Shown here one piece after another: positions 17,026 to 26,270 of a DNA stretch of 64,000 bases; the first letter of the stretch is position 1; each line of letters begins with the position of its first letter. This stretch comes from Streptomyces galbus (GTDB lineage: Bacteria; Actinomycetota; Actinomycetes; Streptomycetales; Streptomycetaceae). A model generated the notes under the pieces. That model had not been told where the DNA came from and did not search any database. It saw only the letters and a program-made list of their open reading frames with translations. The stretch covers positions 520,888 through 584,887 of the forward strand of contig NZ_SZPR01000010.1 of the NCBI RefSeq assembly GCF_005280195.1, given 5' to 3'. A program made the translations under genes and the position numbers.

Positions 17026-17124
17026 GCCTCCAGCCTCCCCCGGGTGCGGGCGCACGGCCACCGAATAACGCGCGCCCGGCGCACGCCTCTTGGCTGTGCC
17101 GTCCCCATGCCCAACACTCGGCGC

Positions 17125-17604
17125 ATGACGCAGCGTGCGGAACTCGCCACCGTGCTGGACCGGCTGGCCGTCGACGGACTGATCACCGACTACGCCGTGG
17201 CGGTCGACGACGGCGACTGGACGGCGTACCGGAACCTCTTCACCCCCGACGGACGCGCGGACTACCGCTCGGCGGGCGGTATCGAGGGCGGTGCCCGGGA
17301 CGTCGCCGACTGGCTCGCCGGCAGCCTGCGGCCGTTCGCCGTGCGCCAGCACCTGATCGTCAACCGCCGGGTGCGGTTCGGCGTCCTGGAGCAGGACACC
17401 GGCGACACCGCGCGCGTCCGGGCCGACTACCTCATCCCGCTGGGCCGCGCGGGGGACGACGGGCGGGACGGGGGCGTGCGGGCACCCGACGTCGTGAGCG
17501 GCGGCCGGTACGCCTTCGCGCTGCTGCGCACGGACGACGGCTGGCGGGTGAGGGAGCTGGTCGTGCAGGAGAAGTGGCGCCGCCCGCCGGACCGCACGGG
17601 CTGA
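17125..17604 (+). CDS. SnoaL-like / NTF2-fold protein
   Basis: 159 residues beginning MTQRAELATVLDRLAVDGLI; an ATG six codons earlier (17107) is a second possible start. ITDYAVAVDDGDWTAYRNLF and TPDGRADYRSAGGI are the N-terminal helix and strand of the SnoaL_4 branch of the NTF2 superfamily, with a His/Asp pair (VRQHLIVNRRV) lining the cavity. Family members are small cyclases, dehydratases or ring-hydroxylating dioxygenase beta-like proteins. The catalytic role cannot be told from sequence. It sits alone before lnt. Confidence 0.82.
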   Translation: MTQRAELATVLDRLAVDGLITDYAVAVDDGDWTAYRNLFTPDGRADYRSAGGIEGGARDVADWLAGSLRPFAVRQHLIVNRRVRFGVLEQDTGDTARVRADYLIPLGRAGDDGRDGGVRAPDVVSGGRYAFALLRTDDGWRVRELVVQEKWRRPPDRTG

Positions 17605-17752
17605 ACCGTGCGGTGACGGACAGCGTGGCACCGCCCGCCCGCACGGGACGCCCGCCCCACCACCCCCTCCATGCCCGGGCCGGCCCGACGTCCCCTGTCG
17701 GAGATCGTCCGCAGCACGCACACTGGAGGCACGACGGGGTAGGGAGCCGCCC

Positions 17753-19324
17753 ATGAAGACGCTCGACCGCCGGCTCGCCTCCCCCTGGCGCCGCTCGGCC
17801 CTCGCCGCCCTCGCCGGCGCCCTGCCCGTGCTGGCCTACCCCGCCCCCGCCCTGTGGTGGTGGGCGTACGTCGCGCTGGTCCCCTGGCTCCTGCTGGCCC
17901 GGGCCGCGCCGACCGGGCGCCGCGCCCTGTACGACGGCTGGAGCGGCGGCTTCGGCTTCATGCTGGCCCTGCACCACTGGCTGCTGCCGGACCTGAACGT
18001 GTTCACCCTGGTCATCGCCGCCCTGCTGGGCGTGCTGTGGGCGCCGTGGGCCTGGCTGGCGCACCGGTACCTGACCGTCGGGGCGGGCGCCTCGCGGGCG
18101 CGGGTCGGGGTGGCGCTGCTGGTGCTGCCGTCGGCGTGGCTGGCCGTGGAACTGGTCCGCTCCTGGCAGGGCCTGGGCGGGCCGTGGGGCATGCTGGGCT
18201 CCACCCAGTGGCAGGTGGCGCCCGCGCTGCGGCTCGCCTCGATCGGCGGGGTGTGGCTGCTGAGCTTCCTGGTCGTCGCCGTGAACGTCGCGGCGGCGGT
18301 GCTCGTCGCCGTGCCGTCCTCCCGGGCGCCCGCCGTCGCCGGCCTGGTCGCCACCGCGGCCGCTACCTCCGCGGCCTGGGTGTGGGCGCCGCGCCCGGAC
18401 GGTGCCGGACGCACCCGGATCGCCGTCGTGCAGCCCGGTGTGATCGACGGTGTCGACCGCCGCTTCGACCGGGAGGAGCAGCTCACCCGCCGTCTGGCCG
18501 GCCAGGGCGTCGACCTGGTCGTGTGGGGCGAGAGCAGCGTCGGGTACGACCTGGCGGCCCGCCCCGACCTGGCCGGCCGGCTCGCCGCCCTGTCCCGCTC
18601 GACCGGCGCGGACATCCTGGTCAACGTGGACGCCCGCCGCTCGGACCGGCCCGGCATCTACAAGAGCTCGATCCTCGTCGGACCGCAGGGGCCCACCGGC
18701 GACCGGTACGACAAGATGCGCCTGGTGCCGTTCGGGGAGTACATACCGGCCCGCTCCCTGCTCGGCTGGGCCACCTCGGTCGGCAAGGCGGCCGGTGAGG
18801 ACCGCCGGCGCGGCACCGAGCAGGTGGTGATGCACGCCGGGCCCGGGCTGCGGATCGGCCCGATGGTGTGCTTCGAGACGGCGTTCCCCGACATGAGCCG
18901 GCGCCTCGCGGACGACGGCGCCGACGTGCTGGTCGCGCAGTCGTCGACGTCGTCGTTCCAGCGGAGCTGGGCGCCCGCGCAGCACGCCTCGCTGGGCGCG
19001 CTGCGCGCCGCCGAGACGGGCCGCCCGTTCGTGCACGCGACTCTGACGGGTGTCTCCGCGGTCTACGACGCGAGCGGGCGACGGCTCGGGTCCCGGGTGG
19101 GCACCGGCGCGAGCACCGCGGCGGTGTACGAGGTGCCGCTCGCGCACGGTGTCACGCCGTACGTGCGGTTCGGCGACTGGCCCGTGCACGGGAGCCTGCT
19201 GGTGCTGGTCGCGCTGGGCCTCACGGAGGGGGCCCGGGCGCTCAGGCCGCGTCGGAGCGCTCCTGGACCGCTCGCACCACCCGCTCGCACAGTTCGTGAG
19301 TCGCCAGCGCGTCCCGGGCGCTGA
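17753..19324 (+). CDS. lnt: apolipoprotein N-acyltransferase
   Basis: 523 residues, starting at ATG behind AGGGAG. Six hydrophobic helices fill residues 15-210, and a CN_hydrolase domain follows (about 221-460). The catalytic triad is present: Glu260 (VVWGESS), Lys321 (YDKMRLVPFGEY) and Cys373 (MVCFETAFP). Lnt transfers an acyl chain from phospholipid to the N-terminal cysteine of lipoproteins on the outer side of the cytoplasmic membrane. Streptomycetes often carry two lnt genes, so this may be one of two. The final 50 residues are low complexity and overlap the convergent MocA gene by 83 bp. Several lipoproteins in this window would be substrates. Confidence 0.9.
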   Translation: MKTLDRRLASPWRRSALAALAGALPVLAYPAPALWWWAYVALVPWLLLARAAPTGRRALYDGWSGGFGFMLALHHWLLPDLNVFTLVIAALLGVLWAPWAWLAHRYLTVGAGASRARVGVALLVLPSAWLAVELVRSWQGLGGPWGMLGSTQWQVAPALRLASIGGVWLLSFLVVAVNVAAAVLVAVPSSRAPAVAGLVATAAATSAAWVWAPRPDGAGRTRIAVVQPGVIDGVDRRFDREEQLTRRLAGQGVDLVVWGESSVGYDLAARPDLAGRLAALSRSTGADILVNVDARRSDRPGIYKSSILVGPQGPTGDRYDKMRLVPFGEYIPARSLLGWATSVGKAAGEDRRRGTEQVVMHAGPGLRIGPMVCFETAFPDMSRRLADDGADVLVAQSSTSSFQRSWAPAQHASLGALRAAETGRPFVHATLTGVSAVYDASGRRLGSRVGTGASTAAVYEVPLAHGVTPYVRFGDWPVHGSLLVLVALGLTEGARALRPRRSAPGPLAPPARTVRESPARPGR

Positions 19325-20153
19325 GCGTCCGGCCGGCGCGCACGGCGTCGAGGAAGGCGAGCGCGGCCTGTTCGATGCCGCGCTGCCGGGCCACCGGCAC
19401 CCAGTCGCCGCGCCGGCGCACCGTGGGCTGCCCCTTGTGGTCGATCACCTCGGCGAGGTTGACGACCTGGCGCTTGGAGTCCTGCCCGGACACCTCCAGC
19501 ACCTCCTCGGTGGAGCCGCTGAGCCGGTTCATCACGCCGAGCGCGGTGAAGCCGTCGCCGGCGAGCTGCAGCACGACGTGGTGCAGCAGCCCGTCCTCGA
19601 CCCGCGCCCGCACGGTCACGTCGTCGACCGGACCGGGCACCAGGAAGCGCAGGGTGTCGACGACGTGGATGAAGTCGTCGAGGACCATCGTGCGGGGCTC
19701 CTCGGGCAGCCCGACCCGGTTCTTCTGGAGCAGGATCAGCTCGCGCGGGTGGTCGGCGCACTGCGCGTACCCCGGGGCGTGCCGCCGGTTGAAGCCGACG
19801 GCGAGGGAGGTGCCGCGCGCCTCGGCGAGCTCCACCAGCCGCTGGGAGTCCGCGAGGTGGTAGGCCAGCGGCTTGTCCACGTACGTCGGGACGCCCGCCA
19901 CCAGCAGCCGGGCGACGATCTCCGGGTGGGCGGCGGTCGGCGCGTGCACGAAGGCCGCGTCCAGGCCGGCGGCGAGCAGCGCGTCCAGGTCGCGGTGGCG
20001 CTGCGCCGGGGGCAGGTGGAGGGAGTCGGCGACCCGGTCGAGGGTGGCCGGGGTGCGGGTCTGCAGGTGCAGTTCGACCCCGGGCTGCACGCCGAGGACC
20101 GGCAGGTACGCCTTCTGCGCGATGTCACCGAGTCCGATGCAGCCGACCTTCAC
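19242..20153 (-). CDS. Gfo/Idh/MocA-family oxidoreductase
   Basis: 303 residues from a GTG with GGGAAGGGG upstream. The Rossmann motif is VGCIGLGDIAQ (3-13) and the family's EKP-type lysine is in VPTYVDKPLAYHL, with DDFIHVVDTLRFL (His as catalytic base candidate). Members are NAD(P)-dependent sugar or inositol dehydrogenases or biliverdin-reductase-like. It is cytoplasmic. Its stop lies inside the lnt tail on the other strand. There is no pathway context, so the substrate is open. Confidence 0.9.
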   Translation of the reverse strand: MKVGCIGLGDIAQKAYLPVLGVQPGVELHLQTRTPATLDRVADSLHLPPAQRHRDLDALLAAGLDAAFVHAPTAAHPEIVARLLVAGVPTYVDKPLAYHLADSQRLVELAEARGTSLAVGFNRRHAPGYAQCADHPRELILLQKNRVGLPEEPRTMVLDDFIHVVDTLRFLVPGPVDDVTVRARVEDGLLHHVVLQLAGDGFTALGVMNRLSGSTEEVLEVSGQDSKRQVVNLAEVIDHKGQPTVRRRGDWVPVARQRGIEQAALAFLDAVRAGRTLSARDALATHELCERVVRAVQERSDAA

Positions 20154-20283
20154 GGGAGCCCCTTCCCTGCTGTGTGCGGATGCGTGTTCGCATGCCTGCA
20201 CCGCAGCATACGGTGCCGGTCCGGCCGGCCCCACGGGAGGAAAAGGCGTGATGGACCGGCCCCCGGCACGCCACGATGCCCGC

Positions 20284-20802
20284 ATGACCAAGACGACGCA
20301 ACGCACCATGCCCGCCCAGAACGCCGACGAGCGCGCCATGCTGGAGGGCTGGCTGGAGTACCACCGCCAGACCCTGGCCGCGAAGTGCGAGGGCCTCACC
20401 GACGCCCAGCTCAGGACCGCCGCCGTAGCACCGTCCGAACTGTCCCTGCTGGGGCTCGTGCGGCACATGGCGGAGGTCGAGCGCCACTGGTTCCGCAGGA
20501 TCCTCGTGGGCGAGACCCGCGACCCGATCTACTACGACGAAGCCGACCCCGACGGCGACTTCCACACCGGCGAACAGGACACGTACGCCGAGGCGCACGG
20601 CACCTGGCAGGAGGAGGTCGAGGAAGCCCGGAAGAACGCCGCCCGGCACGCGCTGGACGACCTCTCCGTCGGCAAGGGCCGCTCCACCGGCGAGCCGTTC
20701 AACCTGCGGTGGATCTACACCCACATGATCGAGGAGTACGCCCGCCACAACGGCCACGCCGACCTCCTGCGCGAACGCATCGACGGCACGACCGGCGACT
20801 GA
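20284..20802 (+). CDS. DinB-family (DUF664) four-helix protein
   Basis: 172 residues. LEGWLEYHRQTLAAKCEGL, LLGLVRHMAEVERHWFRR and IYTHMIEEYARHNGHADLL are the DinB/MST helices with metal-binding histidines (His in RHMAEVE, HMIEEYARH). In actinomycetes this family includes mycothiol-dependent and metal-binding proteins; the enzymatic role here is unknown. CACGAT ends 6 nt before the ATG, consistent with a leaderless transcript. Not to be confused with DNA polymerase IV, the dinB at 53611. Confidence 0.88.
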   Translation: MTKTTQRTMPAQNADERAMLEGWLEYHRQTLAAKCEGLTDAQLRTAAVAPSELSLLGLVRHMAEVERHWFRRILVGETRDPIYYDEADPDGDFHTGEQDTYAEAHGTWQEEVEEARKNAARHALDDLSVGKGRSTGEPFNLRWIYTHMIEEYARHNGHADLLRERIDGTTGD

Positions 20803-20893
20803 ACCCGGCCGGCGGGACGGGCGATCACCCGTGCGGGGCAACCTGCGCCCGTCCGCTGTCGCGCGGGACGGCGCAGGCACCAGAGTGGCGCGG

Positions 20894-21376
20894 GTGCAGC
20901 GAACGACGACTACCGCAACGCTCCTGGTCGCGACGGCCCTCACGGCCCTCACCGGGTGTATGACCGTGCAGGACCATCCGTCGGCGCCCGGCGCCCCGCC
21001 CTCGGCGTCCTCGCGGCCCTCGCTGCCGCGGTCGGACGGCCCGGCCGGAGCCTAGGTGGCGCAGGCACCCGCACGGGAGGCGCTGGAGAGGGTCGGTCCG
21101 TCGGACCCCTCCCACCCGGCGTCCGGCGGGCCGCGGCGGGCGGCGGGCGGACAGGACAGCGCCGGGCGCCCCGCCCCGCACCCCCGTCCACCCCGTCCGG
21201 CACCGCACCGGACCGGCCGGTCCCGCGCGGAGGTCCCCGACGCCCGGAAGGCCGCGAAGAGCGCCTCCGACGCGGTGCGCCGCAGCACCGACGTGTGCGC
21301 GCTGGGCAAGCGGTACGGGGGCTGGCGCGCGGACAGCCCGCAGGCGGTGATCTGCGAGCGGACGTACGGCCGTTAG
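20894..21376 (+). pseudogene. secreted lipoprotein gene interrupted by an in-frame amber stop
   Basis: From the GTG at 20894 one frame encodes a lipoprotein signal (MQRTTTTATLLVATALTALTGC, lipobox ALTGC) and a Pro/Ser-rich stretch, then TAG at 21053-21055. The same frame resumes immediately with VAQAPAREALERVGPS and runs to a conserved end, STDVCALGKRYGGW and SPQAVICERTYGR, then TAG at the end. I recognise this C-terminus as that of intact Streptomyces lipoproteins, so a single nonsense change broke the gene. CAGAGT lies 7 nt before the GTG. A sequencing error or translational read-through is also possible. Confidence 0.72.
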
Positions 21377-21434
21377 AGGGGGGCGGCGACGGCTGCGTCC
21401 GGGGGCACGTCGACGCCGCGCGCGCCCGACCGGC

Positions 21435-21929
21435 TCAGCCGCCTCGGCGGGACGGGATGCCGTGCTCCCCGTCCGGGCCCTCGTCGCCGAGCCGCAGCTC
21501 CAGGCGTCCGATCGCCGCGCGCACCCCGGCGCCGTAGCCGTCGTCGGCGAGGACGTCCGCCGCGGCGCGGGCCCGGCGCACATGGGTGCGGGCGGCGGCC
21601 ACGCGGCCCAGCTTGGCGTAGTCCGCGGCGAGACTGAGGTGCAGCGAGGGGTACAGGGCGCGCACCGCGACCGACTCCCGGTGCTCCTCGGCCGCCGTCA
21701 GCGCCCTGAGGTCCCAGGCCAGCTCGTCCTCGGGGTCGTCGTGGGTGTCGGCCAGGTAGTGGGCGAGGGTGCAGCGGTGGAGCGGCTCGCCGTGCTCGCC
21801 CAGCTCGGTCCACAGGTCGAGGAGGCGGCGGCGGGCCTCCTCGCGGTCGCCCCCGTGGTGCAGCATCACGACCTGGCCGATCCGTGTGGGCACGCTGTCC
21901 GGCGCCGCCCGTTCCCGTTGCTCCGCCAC
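21435..21929 (-). CDS. tetratricopeptide-repeat protein
   Basis: 164 residues from GTG at 21929, with GGAGG placed 5 nt before it, which settles the start. Helical pairs such as RIGQVVMLHHGGDREEARRR and LWTELGEHGEPLHRCTLAHY, then AVRALYPSLHLSLAADYAKL, are TPR units packed one after another. It should be a cytoplasmic scaffold or adaptor. Similar short TPR proteins occur widely in Streptomyces without known partner. It is 149 bp downstream of ung on the same strand; the gap is GC-rich and shows nothing further. Confidence 0.75.
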   Translation of the reverse strand: MAEQRERAAPDSVPTRIGQVVMLHHGGDREEARRRLLDLWTELGEHGEPLHRCTLAHYLADTHDDPEDELAWDLRALTAAEEHRESVAVRALYPSLHLSLAADYAKLGRVAAARTHVRRARAAADVLADDGYGAGVRAAIGRLELRLGDEGPDGEHGIPSRRGG

Positions 21930-22078
21930 CGCGTCCTCCGCGTCCTCGTCGGCCGTCGCACCGCTGCTGCCACCGACGCTAGCCCCAGCCGTGGGAGGGC
22001 GCGCCCGGGCGGCGGGCCGGCGCGGGGCCGGCCCGGAGGGTGCCCGGGCGCCGGACGCGGGCCGGCGCGGCCGGGGGA

Positions 22079-22762
22079 TCAGCCGAGGTCGGGGATCGTC
22101 CAGTCGATCGGCTCGTGCCCCTGGCGGGCCACCGCCTCGTTGATCTGCGTGAACGGGCGCGAGCCGAAGAACTTCTTCGCCGACAGCGGGGAGGGGTGCG
22201 CGCCCTTGACGACCGCGTGGCGCGTCTCGTCGATCAGCGGGAGCTTCTTCTGCGCGTAGTTGCCCCACAGGACGAAGACGGCCGGGTCGGGCCGGTCGGC
22301 GACGGCGCGGATCACCGCGTCCGTGAACTTCTCCCAGCCCTTGCCCTTGTGCGAGTTGGCCTCGCCGGCGCGGACGGTGAGGACCGCGTTGAGCAGCAGG
22401 ACGCCCTGGCGGGCCCACGGCATCAGGTAGCCGTTGTCGGGGACGGGAGTGCCCAGCTCCTCGTGCATCTCCTTGTAGATGTTCCGCAGGGACGGCGGGA
22501 TCTTCACCCCGGGCCGCACCGAGAAGCACAGCCCGTGGCCCTGGCCCTCGCCGTGGTAGGGGTCCTGACCCAGGATCAGGACCTTCACCCGGTCGTAGGG
22601 CGTGGCGTCGAGCGCGGCGAAGACCTCCTCGCGCGGCGGGTAGACCGGACCCCTCGCCCGCTCGTCCTCGACGAACTCCGTCAGCTCCTTGAAGTAGGGC
22701 TGCTGCAGCTCGTCGCCCAGCACCCCGCGCCAGGAATCGGGCAGCATGGCGGTGTCGGTCAC
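22079..22762 (-). CDS. ung: uracil-DNA glycosylase
   Basis: 227 residues, GTG start behind GAAGGA. Family-1 UDG signatures are complete: the water-activating loop GQDPYHG (65-71) with Asp67, the minor-groove loop HPSPLSAKKFFG starting at His189, and LLLNAVLTV. It removes uracil from DNA produced by cytosine deamination or dUTP misincorporation, the first step of base-excision repair. Streptomycetes usually have more than one ung paralogue. Upstream, 78 bp separate it from the solute-binding protein gene on the same strand. Confidence 0.96.
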   Translation of the reverse strand: MTDTAMLPDSWRGVLGDELQQPYFKELTEFVEDERARGPVYPPREEVFAALDATPYDRVKVLILGQDPYHGEGQGHGLCFSVRPGVKIPPSLRNIYKEMHEELGTPVPDNGYLMPWARQGVLLLNAVLTVRAGEANSHKGKGWEKFTDAVIRAVADRPDPAVFVLWGNYAQKKLPLIDETRHAVVKGAHPSPLSAKKFFGSRPFTQINEAVARQGHEPIDWTIPDLG

Positions 22763-22840
22763 GTCAACGTCCTTCGGTCGTACGGTCGCTCCGGTCCTCA
22801 GAACCTACAGGCGACCACTGACAGCGGGCGGGCCCGTCCG

Positions 22841-24424
22841 CTACCAGCTGGTCTTGCGGGACAGTTCCCACATCATCATGATCGTCGAGGGGTCGAGGGC
22901 CCGCTCGCCGCCGGAGATGTCCTCGCTGGCGGCCACGTACGCCTTGCCCTGCCACAGCGGGAGCAGCCGGGCGTCGTCGACGAGGACCCGCTGGGCCTGC
23001 TCGAAGTCCTTCACCACCTGGCCGCGGTCGCTCTCCTGGCGGGAGCGGGGCAGCAGGGTGGCGGTGATCTCCTTGGCCGGGTAGGGCGTGCCGAGGGCGT
23101 TCTGCTCGCCGACGAAGGGGGCGATGAAGTTGTCGGCGTCGGGGAAGTCGGGGAACCAGCCGCGGCCGAACACCGGGTACTCGCCCTTCTGGTAGCCCAC
23201 CACGTACGTCTTCCACGGGCGGCTCTTGAGGGTGATGCGGAACAGTCCGGAGTTCTCGAGCTGGCGCTTGAGCTCCTTGAACTCCAGGGCGGTCTCGGAG
23301 CCGTAGCGGTCGGTGGTGTACCAGAGGGTCAGCGGCACCGGCCCGTTGATGCCGGCGCTCGTGAGGATTTGCTTCGCCTTCGCGGGGTCGGGGTCGCCGA
23401 AGGTGTCGAAGTACGGCGTGGTGTGCCCGGTCAGGCCCTGCGGGACCATGGAGTACAGCGGCTCCACGGTGTCCTTGTAGATGGTGTGCGCGAGGGCGGT
23501 GCGGTCGACGAGCTGGGCGATCGCCCGGCGCACGGCGCGCTTGGCGGCCCACGGGTCCTTGGGGTTGAACACCAGGTAGTTGATGTCGGTGCCGGCGCCC
23601 TCGACGAGCTGCAGCCCCTTGTTGGCGGCGTCCTTGCGCCCGAGGGAGACGATGTCGTCGGCGGCCAGGCCGCGGTAGGTGACGTCGATCTTCTTGCTCC
23701 GCAGCGCCTTGACCATGGGGGCCGAGTCCTGGAAGTACCGGATGGTGACCGCGCCGTTGCGCCGGTCGGCGAAGCCCTTGTAGCGCTCGTTGCGGACCAG
23801 TTCGGCGCGCTTGCCCTCCTGGTAGTCCTGGAGCTTGTACGGCCCGGAGCCGACGACGCCGGAGTCCTTGCGCAGCGCGTCGGCGGGGTAGCCCTTGGGG
23901 TCGACGAGGGACATGGCGGGCGTGGCGAGCACGAACGGGAACGTGGCGTCGGCCTTGTTGAGCCGGAAGACGACCTCGCGGTCACCGAGCGCCTGCACGT
24001 GGTCGAGGCTGCCGAGCAGACCGGCCGGGCCGCTGGGCGCGTTGATCTCGCGGATGCGGTCGAAGGAGTGCTTCACGGCCTGCGCGTCGAGCTTGTCGCC
24101 GTTGGAGAAGGTCAGGCCCGGGCGCAGTTCGCAGCGGTAGGCGCGGTTGGTGGTGTCGGTGAACGCGCAGCTCTTGGCGGCGTCGGGCTCGGGCGTGGAC
24201 GCGCCGCTGGGGTAGGCCAGCAGGGTCTGGTAGATGTTGCGGAACAGCTCCCAGGAGCCGTCCCAGGAGGCGGCGGGGTCCAGCGTGCTCGGGGCGCTGG
24301 TGGTGCCGACGACGATCGGCCCCTGGTCGTCGGAGCCGCTGCCGGAGAAGTAACCGCACCCGGCGACCATGCCTATGGATGCGATCGCCGCCACTGGCCG
24401 AAGGCTTCGCTTCCGGTTGAACAC
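22841..24424 (-). CDS. ABC transporter solute-binding lipoprotein (oligopeptide type)
   Basis: About 527 residues from the GTG at 24424 (AGGAG 7 nt upstream); the GTG two codons earlier has no spacing for a ribosome-binding site. MVAGC is the lipobox of a type-II signal peptide. The SBP_bac_5 fold is clear: LDPAASWDGSWELFRNIYQTL, TPEPDAAKSCAFTD, GLTFSNGDKLDAQAVKHSFDR and SGPYKLQDYQEGKRAELVRN. It captures oligopeptides or similar ligands outside the membrane. No permease or ATPase gene is adjacent, so it is an orphan receptor relying on a distant transporter. It is on the same strand as, and separated by a terminator from, the SDR pair. Confidence 0.92.
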   Translation of the reverse strand: MFNRKRSLRPVAAIASIGMVAGCGYFSGSGSDDQGPIVVGTTSAPSTLDPAASWDGSWELFRNIYQTLLAYPSGASTPEPDAAKSCAFTDTTNRAYRCELRPGLTFSNGDKLDAQAVKHSFDRIREINAPSGPAGLLGSLDHVQALGDREVVFRLNKADATFPFVLATPAMSLVDPKGYPADALRKDSGVVGSGPYKLQDYQEGKRAELVRNERYKGFADRRNGAVTIRYFQDSAPMVKALRSKKIDVTYRGLAADDIVSLGRKDAANKGLQLVEGAGTDINYLVFNPKDPWAAKRAVRRAIAQLVDRTALAHTIYKDTVEPLYSMVPQGLTGHTTPYFDTFGDPDPAKAKQILTSAGINGPVPLTLWYTTDRYGSETALEFKELKRQLENSGLFRITLKSRPWKTYVVGYQKGEYPVFGRGWFPDFPDADNFIAPFVGEQNALGTPYPAKEITATLLPRSRQESDRGQVVKDFEQAQRVLVDDARLLPLWQGKAYVAASEDISGGERALDPSTIMMMWELSRKTSW

Positions 24425-24568
24425 GCGCACGCTCCTCGATCTGCCGTACCAAGGGTCGGCCGACCATACCGCAGTGCCACGGGGGTTGAACCTGGTTCGG
24501 GAGGGGGTCTTGATCCACCCGTTGCCGACTACGTTGTCAGGCCCCCGCGGGCCTTGCGGGACATGACG

Positions 24569-24602
24569 AAGGCGCCGTTCCCGTCAAGGAAACGGCGCCC
24601 TT
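24569..24602 (-). terminator. terminator downstream of the SDR operon
   Basis: AAGGCGCCGTT and AACGGCGCC-CTT arms around an 11-nt loop form a stable stem just past the stop codon at 24645 on the minus strand. It isolates the SDR operon from the solute-binding protein gene. Confidence 0.75.
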
Positions 24603-24644
24603 CGTGAGCCCTTCGTGACCGCTCGGCGGGCGGGCCCGGGACGG

Positions 24645-25397
24645 TCAGCCGACGCCGGCGTTGAGGAAGATGCCGCCGTCGACGACGAGGGTCTGACCGG
24701 TGACCCAGTCGGACTGCCCGGACGTCAGGAAGGCCGCGGCGCCGCCGATGTCGGAGGGCACCCCGAGGCGGCCCAGCGGGTAGGCCGCGGCGGCCTCCTC
24801 CTCGCGGCCCTCGTACAGGGCCTGGGCGAACTTCGTCTTCACCACGGCCGGCGCGATCGCGTTGACCCGCACCTTGGGCGCGAACTCGTGGGCGAGCTGC
24901 TGGGTGAGGTTGATCAGCGCGGCCTTGCTCACGCCGTAGGCGGCGATGAACGGCGAGGGCGCGATGCCCGCGACGGAGGCGATGTTGACGATGGCGCCGC
25001 CGTTGTCCTTCTGCCAGGCGTGCCAGGTCCGCTGCGCGAAGCCGAGCGCGGAGATCACGTTGGTCTCGAACACCTTGCGCGCCACGTTCAGGTCGAGGTC
25101 GGCGATCGGCCCGAACACCGGGTTGGTACCGGCGTTGTTGACCAGGTAGTCGACGCGCCCGAAGGCTTCCATCACGCGGTCGACGGCCTCGGCCTGGTGC
25201 GCCTCGTCGTGGGCCTTGCCGGCGACGCCGATGACCCGGTCGGCGCCGAGCTTGTCGACGGCCTCCTTGAGGGCGTCCTCGTTGCGGCCGGTGATGCAGA
25301 CCCGGTCGCCGCGGGCCACGAGGGCCTCCGCGACGCCGTAGCCGATGCCGCGGCTGGCGCCCGTGACCAGGGCGACCTTGCCGGAGAGTTCAGTCAT
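24645..25397 (-). CDS. short-chain dehydrogenase/reductase (second of pair)
   Basis: 250 residues, ATG behind AAGGTAG. Classical SDR features: TGASRGIG (12-19), NNAG (87-90), and the active residues Ser141, Tyr154, Lys158 (YGVSK). It ends VVDGGIFLNAGVG. Such enzymes reduce or oxidise acyl, sterol or polyketide carbonyls with NAD(P)(H). It starts 12 bp after the stop of the FabG-like gene and ends at a terminator, so the two form a two-gene operon. Two SDRs in tandem may act on the same substrate or at two steps of one pathway. Confidence 0.93.
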   Translation of the reverse strand: MTELSGKVALVTGASRGIGYGVAEALVARGDRVCITGRNEDALKEAVDKLGADRVIGVAGKAHDEAHQAEAVDRVMEAFGRVDYLVNNAGTNPVFGPIADLDLNVARKVFETNVISALGFAQRTWHAWQKDNGGAIVNIASVAGIAPSPFIAAYGVSKAALINLTQQLAHEFAPKVRVNAIAPAVVKTKFAQALYEGREEEAAAAYPLGRLGVPSDIGGAAAFLTSGQSDWVTGQTLVVDGGIFLNAGVG

Positions 25398-25409
25398 GTC
25401 CGTCTACCT

Positions 25410-26171
25410 TCAGTTGAGCGGGCCGCCGGCCACGTACAGCACCTGGCCGGAGACGAAGCCGGCCGCCTCGCCGGTGAAGAACGCGATGGCGTTGGCGATG
25501 TCCTCGGGCTCGCCGACGCGCTGCACCGGGATCTGCGTGGCGGCGGCCTTCTTGAAGTCGTCGAAGCCCATGCCGACGCGCTCGGCGGTCGCGGCGGTCA
25601 TGTCGGTGGCGATGAAGCCGGGGGCGACGGCGTTGGCGGTGATGCCGAACTTGCCCAGCTCGATGGCGAGGGTCTTGGTGAAGCCCTGCAGACCCGCCTT
25701 GGCGGCCGAGTAGTTGGCCTGGCCGCGGTTGCCGAGCGCGGAGGACGAGGAGAGGTTGACGATCCGGCCGAAGCCGGCGTCCACCATGTGCTTCTGGACC
25801 GCCTTGGTCATCAGGAACGAGCCGCGCAGGTGCACGTTCAGGACGGTGTCCCAGTCGGAGGCGCTCATCTTGAACAGCAGGTTGTCGCGCAGCACGCCCG
25901 CGTTGTTGACCAGGATGGTCGGGGCCCCGAGCTCCTCGACGATCCGGGCGACGGCCGCCTCGACCTGCGCCTCGTCGGAGACGTCCGCGCCGACCGCGAC
26001 CGCCCTGCCGCCGGCCGCCGTGATCTTCTCCACGGTGTCCTTGCAGGCCGCCTCGTCGAGGTCGATCACCGCGACCGCGCGCCCCTCGGCGGCCAGCCGT
26101 ACGGCGGTGGCGGCACCGATGCCGCGCGCCGCACCGGTGACTACTGCGACCCGCTGTTCTGTGGTGGACAT
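25410..26171 (-). CDS. 3-oxoacyl-ACP reductase FabG-like SDR (first of pair)
   Basis: 253 residues, ATG with GAGGAGA upstream. TGAARGIG (12-19), NNAG (about 89-92), Ser142-144 region with Tyr154 and Lys158, and a GFIATDMT motif are typical of FabG-type reductases. The upstream gap contains a TGAGCG-ac-CGCTTA near-palindrome that resembles operators of TetR-type regulators of acyl-CoA metabolism, suggesting a lipid-related role rather than housekeeping fatty acid synthesis, where fabG is normally linked to fabI. Operon with the gene at 24645. Confidence 0.92.
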   Translation of the reverse strand: MSTTEQRVAVVTGAARGIGAATAVRLAAEGRAVAVIDLDEAACKDTVEKITAAGGRAVAVGADVSDEAQVEAAVARIVEELGAPTILVNNAGVLRDNLLFKMSASDWDTVLNVHLRGSFLMTKAVQKHMVDAGFGRIVNLSSSSALGNRGQANYSAAKAGLQGFTKTLAIELGKFGITANAVAPGFIATDMTAATAERVGMGFDDFKKAAATQIPVQRVGEPEDIANAIAFFTGEAAGFVSGQVLYVAGGPLN

Positions 26172-26270
26172 GTGCTGGATCTCCTCGCCGTCGAGAACGC
26201 CTGGGAACACCTGGGAAGGTCCGGCACCGGCACCCGGCCGGGGCCGCGGCCCCGACGGTACGCCCCTCGG

